Source: Oscillospiraceae bacterium (lineage in GTDB: Bacteria; Bacillota; Clostridia; Oscillospirales; Oscillospiraceae). Taken from it: a DNA stretch of 11,324 bases. The stretch spans positions 1 to 11,324 of the forward strand of contig JAFVAS010000093.1 of NCBI GenBank assembly GCA_017480395.1, written 5' to 3'. Shown here piece after piece: positions 5,423 through 11,324 of this stretch. The notes beneath the pieces were generated by a model that saw only the letters and a program-made list of their open reading frames with translations, searched no databases and was not told the origin of the DNA. The translations under genes and the position numbers were made by a program. Numbering within the stretch: position 1 is the stretch's first letter; each line of letters opens with the position of its first letter.

Positions 5423-8254
5423 ATGGCGGACAAGTTCACACCGGAAGAGCAGAATATCGTCTCCTTCAGCTTGATGGGCCCGGAGAGCGGAGGCCCCTGC
5501 CTGGTGGACAGCAACCGGGGGCGCATCACCCGCATCCGCCCCTATTTTTATGATAAAGAGTACACCGACGAGCACTGTCACCCCTGGACCATTGAGGCCC
5601 GAGGGCAGACCTTTGTGCCCCCCGACCGGGTGACCATCACCCCCCTGGGTCTGGGGTACAAGAGCCGGGTCTATTCCCCCAACCGGGTCAAATATCCCCT
5701 CAAGCGGGTGGACTGGGACCCCAAGGGGGAGCGCAACCCCCAGAACCGGGGCAAGAGCAAGTATGTCCGCATCTCCTGGGACGAGGCCGCCCAGATCTGC
5801 GCCGACGAGCTGCGCCGGATGCGGGACACCTACGGCCCGGAGGCCGTGCTGTGCGAGAGCGACATGCACGGCGAGGGCAAGCGCGTCGCCCCCAGCCACG
5901 GCTGTCCCAACCGGCTGCTGGCCCTGATGGGGGGCTACACCCTCCAGATGCGGAACATGGACTCCTGGGAGGGCTGGTACTGGGGCGCCAAGCACGTCTG
6001 GGGCATGGAGCCGGTGGGGGAGATGGCCCCCAACGCCAACCTCTATCCTGACATCGCCAAGCACAGCGATATGCTGCTCTTCTGGGGCTGTGACCCGGAG
6101 ACCACGCCCCTGGGCGTGGTGAGCCATATGCCCTCCCGGCTGTGCTACTGGTTCACCGACCTGGGGATCGAGAGCGTCTACATCTGTCCCGACCTGAACT
6201 ATGGCGCGGCGGTGCATGCGGACAAGTGGATTCCCATCCTGCCCAACACCGACGCCGCCCTCCAGCTGGCCATCGCCTACATCTGGATCACCGAGGAGCG
6301 CTACGACAAGGACTATATCGCCACCCACGCCCACGGCTTTGACCGCTTTGTGGACTATGTGCTGGGCAAGGAGGACGGCGTGCCCAAGACCCCGAAGTGG
6401 GCCAGCGAGAAGTGCGGCGTCAAGCCCTGGACGATCAAGGCCCTGGCCCGCCACTGGGCGGACAAGACCACCTCCATCCTCCATGGCAACGGCGGCTGCT
6501 ATATCCGCGGCCCCTACGCCACCGAGCCCGCCCGGCTGGAGGTCATGCTTTTGGGCATGCAGGGCCTGGGCCGACCCGGCGTCCACCAGGGCAAAATGAT
6601 CGAGTGGAACATGTGGGTGCGGGACTTCCCGGTGCCCTATCAGGGGGACTTTGCCCCCAAAGTGCCCCAGATCTGCGACTGCCTGCGGGCGGTGGACGGC
6701 GATCTGCCCGACGACATCGATATGCGCCGCTACGACCTGAACGACTACCAGAAGGAGAAGGCCCCGGAGCTCATCGAGCTGTTCCAGAAGCTGCCCGCCC
6801 CCAAGCAGTTTATTCCCCGGTGCATGGTGCACCGCGCCATTGTGGAGGGGGAGGCGGAGTGGTACGGCCTGCATTGCTTCTCCTCCAGCCAGCAGCCGGA
6901 CAAAAACGGCAACCGCAAGCCCACCAACATCTATCAGTTCGATAAAATCGTCTATCCCCGCCCGGGTCTGAGCCGGGTGCACATGATCTGGACGGACTCC
7001 CCCTGCAACGTCACCTGCTGGAACAACGGCAACCTCTTCACCGAGGCCTACCGGGATCCCTCCATCGAGACGGTGATCGCCCAGCACCCCTGGCTGGAGA
7101 ACGACTGCTATTTTGCCGATCTGATCCTCCCCGTGGCCACCAAGCACGAGATGAGCGACCTGTGCAACGACCTCAGCTCCGGCGTCTATCAGTCGGTCTA
7201 TATGACCGGCCCCTGCTGCCCGCCGGTGGGGGAGTCGCTGACCGACTTTGACGTCTGCGTCAAGGTGGCGGAGAAGCTGGGGCCGGAGTATGTCCGGGCC
7301 TACACCGGAAACGGCCTGACCGAGGCGGACCGGGTGCGGTTCTTCTACGCCGCCTCCGGCTGCGAGGACTTTATGACCTGGGAGGAGTTCCGGAAGCGGA
7401 AAATCTATGTGGTGCCCTGCAAGCCCAACGCGCAGGAGCTGCCCGCCGGCCTCTTCGAGTTCTACACCGACCCGGACAACCACCCCCTGAGCACCCCCAC
7501 CGGCAAGCTGGAGTACTGCTCCACCGACATTGAAAAATACATGCCCGACGACCCGGAGCGGCCCCCGGTGCCCCATTGGATCGAGAAGAGCGAGAGCCAC
7601 GACGAGCGCCTGAGCTCCGAGCGGGCCAGGAAATATCCGCTGCTGTGTATGTCCAACCACGGCCGGTGGCGGATGCACGCCCAATGCGACGACATCATCT
7701 GGAACCGCGAGGTGGAGACGATGAAGATCCGGGCCTGGGACGGGTACCAGTACGAGCCCATGTGGATCAATCCGGCCACCGCCGCCGAGCGGGGGATCCG
7801 GCACCGGGACATTGTGAAGATCTTCAACGAGCGGGGCATCGTCCTCTGCGCCGCCTACGTCACCGAGCGGCTGATCCCCGGGGTGGTCTATGTGGATCAC
7901 GGCGCGCGCCTTGACCCCATTATCCCCGGCTGGCTGGATCGGGGCGGCTGCATCAACTCCATCACGCCCACCTCCATGACCTCCAAAAATTCCACCGGCA
8001 TGGCGGTCTCCGGTTTCCTGGTGGAGTGCCAGAAGGTCACCCAGGAGGAGTATGCGGAGTGGTCCACCACCTATGCCGAGGCCTGGAACCGCCCCCTGGA
8101 TCATGACGCCGGGGTCTGTCTGGCGGGCTGGCTCACCGATCCGGCCATGGACGAGGATCCCACCGACGGCGTGCGCTGTCTGCACGACAAGGCGGGCGTT
8201 CCCCTGGGTTCCCGGGAGCCCCATGTGCCCGACAAATTTGCAAAGGAGGCGTGA
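5423..8254 (+). CDS. Molybdopterin oxidoreductase catalytic subunit alpha2, transhydroxylase-family paralogue
   Basis: This 943-aa catalytic subunit is paralogous to alpha1. Shared blocks include NRGK-SKY-RISWDEA, the DSWEG motif (D180, S181 as likely Mo ligand, W182), WITEERYDKDYIA and PKTPKWA. It has no N-terminal Fe-S cysteine motif and no Tat signal, so it is a cytoplasmic AthL-type enzyme. The C-terminal cofactor domain starts near residue 775 (MWINPATAAERGIRHRDIVK) and ends with SGFLVECQKV. H149 is the best counterpart of alpha1 H138, and Y406 of Y399. The Tyr at alpha1 position 146 has no counterpart (the segment is VAPSHGC), and the position of alpha1 Y554 aligns with Met or a shifted Tyr. 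This suggests a different substrate or reaction, possibly hydroxylation or dehydroxylation of another polyphenol. The start is fixed by GGAG 7 bases upstream. Beta2 follows after 3 bases. The family is firm, the substrate unknown. Confidence 0.88.
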   Translation: MADKFTPEEQNIVSFSLMGPESGGPCLVDSNRGRITRIRPYFYDKEYTDEHCHPWTIEARGQTFVPPDRVTITPLGLGYKSRVYSPNRVKYPLKRVDWDPKGERNPQNRGKSKYVRISWDEAAQICADELRRMRDTYGPEAVLCESDMHGEGKRVAPSHGCPNRLLALMGGYTLQMRNMDSWEGWYWGAKHVWGMEPVGEMAPNANLYPDIAKHSDMLLFWGCDPETTPLGVVSHMPSRLCYWFTDLGIESVYICPDLNYGAAVHADKWIPILPNTDAALQLAIAYIWITEERYDKDYIATHAHGFDRFVDYVLGKEDGVPKTPKWASEKCGVKPWTIKALARHWADKTTSILHGNGGCYIRGPYATEPARLEVMLLGMQGLGRPGVHQGKMIEWNMWVRDFPVPYQGDFAPKVPQICDCLRAVDGDLPDDIDMRRYDLNDYQKEKAPELIELFQKLPAPKQFIPRCMVHRAIVEGEAEWYGLHCFSSSQQPDKNGNRKPTNIYQFDKIVYPRPGLSRVHMIWTDSPCNVTCWNNGNLFTEAYRDPSIETVIAQHPWLENDCYFADLILPVATKHEMSDLCNDLSSGVYQSVYMTGPCCPPVGESLTDFDVCVKVAEKLGPEYVRAYTGNGLTEADRVRFFYAASGCEDFMTWEEFRKRKIYVVPCKPNAQELPAGLFEFYTDPDNHPLSTPTGKLEYCSTDIEKYMPDDPERPPVPHWIEKSESHDERLSSERARKYPLLCMSNHGRWRMHAQCDDIIWNREVETMKIRAWDGYQYEPMWINPATAAERGIRHRDIVKIFNERGIVLCAAYVTERLIPGVVYVDHGARLDPIIPGWLDRGGCINSITPTSMTSKNSTGMAVSGFLVECQKVTQEEYAEWSTTYAEAWNRPLDHDAGVCLAGWLTDPAMDEDPTDGVRCLHDKAGVPLGSREPHVPDKFAKEA

Positions 8255-8257
8255 GGC

Positions 8258-9073
8258 ATGTCCAAGGTATTTGTCATCGATGTGGCCCGGTGCTCCGGCT
8301 GCCACAACTGTCAGCTCTCCTGCAAGGACGAGCATTGCGAAAACGACTGGCGGCCCTACGCCGCGCCCCAGCCGCCCACCGGCCAGTTCTGGTGCAGGGT
8401 GACCGATCATCCCCGGGGCACAATCCCCAAGGTGAAGATCCACTATATCCCCGTCCTATGTAACCATTGTGCCGACGCCCCCTGTCTGCGGGCGGCCGAA
8501 AACGGTGCGGTCTACCGCCGCGCCGACGGTCTGGTGGTCATCGATCCGGAAAAGGCCGCCGGACAAAAGCAGCTTGCCGAGGCATGTCCCTATGGGGCCA
8601 TCTTCTGGAATGAGGAGCTGAACCTGCCCCAGAAGTGCACCGGCTGCGCCCATCTGCTGGATCACGGGGCCAAGGTGCCCCGGTGTGTGGAGGCATGTCC
8701 CACCGACGCCATGCGCTTCGGGGAGGAGGCGGAGCTGGCCGACCTGCTCCGGGACGCCGTCGTCCTCCACCGGGAGTATGGGACGAGTCCCCGGGTCTAC
8801 TACCGCAACATCCCCGGCTGCTTCCTGGGCGGTCTGGTCTATGACCCCGTGGAGGAGGAGGTCATCATCGGCGCGACGGTGACGCTGACTCTGGCGGACG
8901 GAACCCGGCAGATCACCCAAACCGACGCCTTCGGCGACTTCTGGTTCAGGGATTTGCCGGAGACCACCGCCGCCGTCACCATCGAGGCGGAGGGGTTTGC
9001 CCCCAAAACCTTCTTCGATCTCCAGACCGCCGGGTGCCCCAACCTGGGCGACGTGCCGCTGGAGCGGGCATAA
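8258..9073 (+). CDS. Molybdopterin oxidoreductase iron-sulfur subunit beta2 (transhydroxylase BthL-like)
   Basis: This 271-aa partner of alpha2 is close to the 274-aa length I recall for BthL. Cluster cysteines are C12, C15, C18, C22; C68, C71, C76; C110; C127, C130, C143, C147. As in beta1, the fourth Cys of motif II (Ala80) and the first three of motif III (Ala100, Gln103, Leu106) are absent, leaving three [4Fe-4S] clusters. A prealbumin-like beta domain starts near residue 190 (GGLVYDPVEEEVIIGATVTL, then AFGDFWFRDLP). It would shuttle electrons to or from the Mo site of alpha2, or act structurally if the reaction is redox-neutral. AAAGGAGG ends 8 bases before the ATG and lies within the last codons of alpha2, so translation is coupled. 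It has no signal peptide. Confidence 0.9.
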   Translation: MSKVFVIDVARCSGCHNCQLSCKDEHCENDWRPYAAPQPPTGQFWCRVTDHPRGTIPKVKIHYIPVLCNHCADAPCLRAAENGAVYRRADGLVVIDPEKAAGQKQLAEACPYGAIFWNEELNLPQKCTGCAHLLDHGAKVPRCVEACPTDAMRFGEEAELADLLRDAVVLHREYGTSPRVYYRNIPGCFLGGLVYDPVEEEVIIGATVTLTLADGTRQITQTDAFGDFWFRDLPETTAAVTIEAEGFAPKTFFDLQTAGCPNLGDVPLERA

Positions 9074-9103
9074 GATCAACCAATCAGGAGTTAATTTTCA
9101 CCA

Positions 9104-9769
9104 ATGAAGGAAAAGCAATTACCGAGACGAATCATCCAATACATCTGCGGTCTGGTGTGTATGGCCATCGGCCTGGTGCTGCTCAAGCGCACCGTCTGGG
9201 GCGTTTCCCCCATCACCGCCGTCCCCGACGCGGTGGCGAACATCACGCCCCTGACCCTGGGCAACGCCACCATCCTGCTGCATCTGCTCTGCGTGGTGCT
9301 GCAAATCGTCGTTCAGCGCCGGGTGACCCTCAAGAGCGTGCTGACCATGTGCGTGGGCGTCCCCTTTGGCTATCTGGTGGACTTTTTCATGTGGCTGTGG
9401 AACCCCACCCTGAACCTGTGGCAGAAGTGCATTGCCCTGGTGCTGGGCATCGCGATTCAGGGCTTTGGCGTCGCCCTCATCAGCGGGTGTGACCTGATGC
9501 TGCCCGCCCCGGACGAGCTGAACAACGTCATCGCCCGAACCTATGACAAAAAGCTCTCCAATGTCAAGATGATCGCCGACGCCATCTATGTCGTCACCGC
9601 CATCGTGATCAACCTGATCTTCCAGCACTCCCTGGCCAGCGTGGGCATCAGCTCCATCGCCTCGGTGCTGCTGACCGGGCGCTTCATCGGCCTGACCCTG
9701 AAGCTGTTCCCCAGGATCAAAATGGAGCCGTTTTTTAACGCGAACGCGGCCCCAAAAGAATCGGCCTGA
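9104..9769 (+). CDS. YczE-like integral membrane protein
   Basis: This 221-aa polytopic membrane protein is probably of the YczE/YyaS/YitT-like family. Hydrophobic segments lie at about residues 9-27, 55-71, 79-98, 108-128, 155-174 and 178-197. Family-like features are RTVWGVSPITAVPD near residues 29-42 and PAPDELN at 134-140. It sits 30 bases after beta2 on the same strand with no terminator between, so it is probably the last gene of the alpha2-beta2 operon. AGGAG (9086-9090) is 13 bases before the ATG, longer than ideal, so it may be translated less than its neighbours. The family has no firmly known transport substrate. Uptake or export of the phenolic substrate or product is a context-based guess only. 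Confidence 0.75.
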   Translation: MKEKQLPRRIIQYICGLVCMAIGLVLLKRTVWGVSPITAVPDAVANITPLTLGNATILLHLLCVVLQIVVQRRVTLKSVLTMCVGVPFGYLVDFFMWLWNPTLNLWQKCIALVLGIAIQGFGVALISGCDLMLPAPDELNNVIARTYDKKLSNVKMIADAIYVVTAIVINLIFQHSLASVGISSIASVLLTGRFIGLTLKLFPRIKMEPFFNANAAPKESA

Positions 9770-9773
9770 ATCG

Positions 9774-9806
9774 AAAAACACCTCTGCACACGGCAGAGGT
9801 GTTTTT
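9774..9806. terminator. Bidirectional intrinsic terminator between the alpha2 operon and the MerR gene
   Basis: A 14-bp stem is formed by AAAAACACCTCTGC (9774-9787) and GCAGAGGTGTTTTT (9793-9806) with a 5-base loop. It ends in a T run on both strands, so it can terminate the rightward operon (stop at 9769) and the convergent MerR-family gene (stop at 9819). Confidence 0.9.
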
Positions 9807-9818
9807 CTTATCCTGTTT

Positions 9819-10628
9819 TTATTCAATCGGAATCCAAACCTCAAAATATCCGGTCTGGGCGCCGTCCTCCAGGACGGAACAGAGCAGATTGCCATAGGCG
9901 TTGTCGCAGACCTGATAGCCATTCTCGGCGGCAAAATCCATGAGGAATTGCAGGTGGATGGGAGAGAAGGCGTCCTTTCCCGCACTTTTGAAGATGGAGT
10001 GGACGCAACGCCGGGGGGGAAGATAGGTCACCGGCGGCTGCACCAGCACCGGGAATTCCCGGGCGTATTTGGTAGAAAGGCACATCCCCCAGGAGAAGTT
10101 TCCCGCCCCGTCCTGGCCGGGCAGATCGTTCAGGCGGATCTCAAAGCAGCGCCGTGCAAAGGGCATATACCGCAGCCAGGCCTGGCTCAGGCCGGTCAGC
10201 GCCGGATCGTCGTCATAGGCAAAATTGTGGCGGTTCATATAGCAGATGACGGGATGACTCATCACCACGTCGCACTTGCCCAGCTCCTCCCGGGCCCGCT
10301 TCATGTCCCGCTGGTGTACGCGCATCTGCCTGAGCAGCAGCTGCTGCCGCCGGATGGACTTTTCCAGCTCCTCCGCCTTGTCCTCCATCCGCTGGGACAG
10401 GGCGTCATAGTCATCGCCGGAGACGATATGGGCGATCTCCTCCATGCCGAAGTCGAAGTTCTTGAACCAGAGGCACTCGATCAGGGTGCTGATGTCCCAG
10501 GCTTCATAGTAGCGGTAGTTGTTCTGGGCGTCCTTGTAGGGGTGCACCACGCCCTTTTTCTCGTAGTAGCGCAGCAGGTCGGCGGAGATGCCCAGCATCC
10601 GGGCCACGTCTCCGATGCGGTATCTCAT
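9819..10628 (-). CDS. MerR-family transcriptional regulator with BmrR/GyrI-like effector domain
   Basis: This is a 269-aa regulator. Residues 1-70 form a MerR winged-helix domain (YRIGDVARMLGISADLLRYY, then NNYRYYEAWDI). Residues about 75-115 are a charged dimerisation coiled coil. Residues about 125-269 resemble the GyrI-like/AraC effector-binding domain of BmrR and TipAL and end YFEVWIPIE, typical of that fold. It has no cysteine metal-site pattern like MerR, ZntR or CueR, so it likely senses an organic ligand. AGGAGG 8 bases before the ATG at 10628 fixes the start; the upstream in-frame extension runs through the promoter and is rejected. A MerR-type operator lies about 4.5 kb away at 5206-5236, making the leftward Mo-enzyme operon a likely target. 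The inducer is unknown; an aromatic substrate of the enzymes would be logical. Confidence 0.88.
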   Translation of the reverse strand: MRYRIGDVARMLGISADLLRYYEKKGVVHPYKDAQNNYRYYEAWDISTLIECLWFKNFDFGMEEIAHIVSGDDYDALSQRMEDKAEELEKSIRRQQLLLRQMRVHQRDMKRAREELGKCDVVMSHPVICYMNRHNFAYDDDPALTGLSQAWLRYMPFARRCFEIRLNDLPGQDGAGNFSWGMCLSTKYAREFPVLVQPPVTYLPPRRCVHSIFKSAGKDAFSPIHLQFLMDFAAENGYQVCDNAYGNLLCSVLEDGAQTGYFEVWIPIE

Positions 10629-10676
10629 GGGAACGACCTCCTCTCTGCGTGGGCGCGGTTTGATCTGGTATCCACT

Positions 10677-10704
10677 ATTATAACAGGCCGCCAAGCTTTT
10701 GCAA
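10677..10704 (-). promoter_or_regulatory. Promoter of the MerR-family gene
   Basis: On the minus strand, -35 TTGCAA (10704-10699) and consensus -10 TATAAT (10682-10677) are 16 bases apart. Transcription would begin near 10670, about 42 bases before the start codon. The spacer is normal and has no MerR-type dyad, so direct autoactivation by the usual MerR mechanism is not suggested. Confidence 0.65.
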
Positions 10705-10729
10705 GAAACTTTTCTTCCCATGCCGCCCC

Positions 10730-10758
10730 TTGTCATTCCGGTGGATTTCGTGTATGAT
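10730..10758 (+). promoter_or_regulatory. Promoter of the LysR-family gene
   Basis: The -35 TTGTCA (10730-10735) and -10 TATGAT (10753-10758) are separated by 17 bases. The -35 is 25 bases from that of the divergent MerR-family gene, so the two promoters are back to back and could be co-regulated, as is common for LysR genes and their divergent neighbours. Confidence 0.6.
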
Positions 10759-10795
10759 AATGGTAAGAATCCAGATGGGGAAGGGGGCATATACG

Positions 10796-11324
10796 GTGAC
10801 GCTGTCGCAGGTGGAGTATTTTCTGACCGTTGCCCGGGAGCTGAGCTTCTCCCGCGCCGCTGAGGCCCTCTACGTCTCCCAGCCGGCGGTGAGCCGTCAG
10901 GTGGCCCAGCTGGAGCGGGAGCTGGGGGTCGCCCTCTTTGAGCGCACCAGCCAGGGGATTCGCCTCACCCCGGCGGGCCGGGAGTTCCAGACCTTCTTTC
11001 GGGACACCCGCCACGCCTTTCAGGAGCTGTTGGGGAAGGTGCGCAGCAGCGGCGATACCGTCCGGGGCACCGTCAACATCGGCTGTTCCGAGGGCTGGGA
11101 TCTCTCCGAGTTCTTTCCCCAGCTCTCCGCCTCCCTGGCCGAGAGCTATCCCAACCTGACCCTGAATCTGTCCGGCTATAACCACGATCAGATCCTCCAC
11201 GCCCTGGAGCGGGAGGAGGTCAATCTGGTCATCACCAACGAGAGCCTGCTCCACGGCCATGAGCGGCTGTCCTCCGTCCGGTTGACCCAGCGCCGGGGCA
11301 TCCTGCTCTTTTCCGCCCAGCATC
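10796..11324 (+). CDS. LysR-family transcriptional regulator (3' truncated by window end)
   Basis: The first 176 codons are visible and the frame is still open at the window end. The N-terminal winged helix-turn-helix is clear: LSQVEYFLTVARELSFSRAA, then EALYVSQPAVSRQVAQLERE, then LGVALFERTSQGIRLTPAGR. A linker helix follows, then the start of the periplasmic-binding-like effector domain (GTVNIGCSEGWDL). The GTG start at 10796 is preferred because AGGGGG lies 8 bases upstream and the protein then begins at the usual distance from the helix-turn-helix. An in-frame ATG at 10775 would add 7 residues but has no good ribosome binding site and leaves a leader of only about 10 bases. It is divergent from the MerR-family gene. 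It could regulate that gene or a locus to the right; its ligand is unknown. Confidence 0.88.
   Translation, partial: MTLSQVEYFLTVARELSFSRAAEALYVSQPAVSRQVAQLERELGVALFERTSQGIRLTPAGREFQTFFRDTRHAFQELLGKVRSSGDTVRGTVNIGCSEGWDLSEFFPQLSASLAESYPNLTLNLSGYNHDQILHALEREEVNLVITNESLLHGHERLSSVRLTQRRGILLFSAQH

Noticed and set aside
5207..8443. Very long open frame (1078 codons) on the minus strand opposite alpha2
   Set aside because: It is the same kind of antisense shadow, low-complexity Gly/Val/Ala/His-rich, crossing the control region and two real genes.
1..11324. CRISPR arrays, tRNA or rRNA genes, insertion sequences, phage genes
   Set aside because: I saw no spaced repeat array, no cloverleaf-like or ribosomal segments, no transposase or integrase frames and no flanking terminal repeats.

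Overview
The window is GC-rich with tightly packed genes, strong AGGAGG-type ribosome binding sites and short intergenic gaps. Together with an obligately anaerobic style of metabolism, this suggests a high-GC Firmicute of the Oscillospiraceae type (gut or similar anaerobic habitat). That assignment is inference from style, not from a marker gene.

Layout. (1) Positions 1-573 hold the 3' end of a molybdate-type ABC transporter ATPase on the + strand, closed by a 15-bp inverted repeat that also serves the convergent operon. (2) Positions 5164-651 hold a leftward operon: an unrecognised 138-aa protein, an unrecognised 163-aa protein, a molybdopterin oxidoreductase large subunit (alpha1, 894 aa) and its iron-sulfur subunit (beta1, 283 aa). 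(3) Positions 5165-5422 are an AT-rich divergent control region. It contains a textbook MerR-type promoter (19-bp spacer carrying a dyad) for the leftward operon, a sigma70-type promoter for the rightward operon, a nested palindrome, and a terminator-like hairpin in the rightward leader. (4) Positions 5423-9769 hold a rightward operon: a second, paralogous alpha/beta pair (alpha2, 943 aa; beta2, 271 aa), then a YczE-like integral membrane protein. (5) A bidirectional terminator at 9774-9806 precedes two divergent regulators: a MerR-family protein with a BmrR/GyrI-like effector domain (minus strand), and the start of a LysR-family regulator (plus strand, cut by the window end).

How the parts fit. 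Both alpha subunits lack the N-terminal Fe-S cysteine motif and any Tat signal, and carry an Asp-Ser-Trp motif. Both beta subunits keep exactly 12 cluster cysteines and end in a prealbumin/carboxypeptidase-regulatory-like beta domain. This combination matches the cytoplasmic pyrogallol-phloroglucinol transhydroxylase group (AthL/BthL of Pelobacter) of the DMSO reductase superfamily, which also includes resorcinol hydroxylase. The locus is therefore best read as two related but non-identical Mo enzymes acting on (poly)phenolic aromatics. A molybdate importer lies next door. A MerR-type sensor with a small-molecule pocket is encoded about 4.5 kb from a MerR-type operator in the control region. 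The substrates are not determined by the sequence; alpha2 differs from alpha1 at several positions expected to line the substrate pocket.
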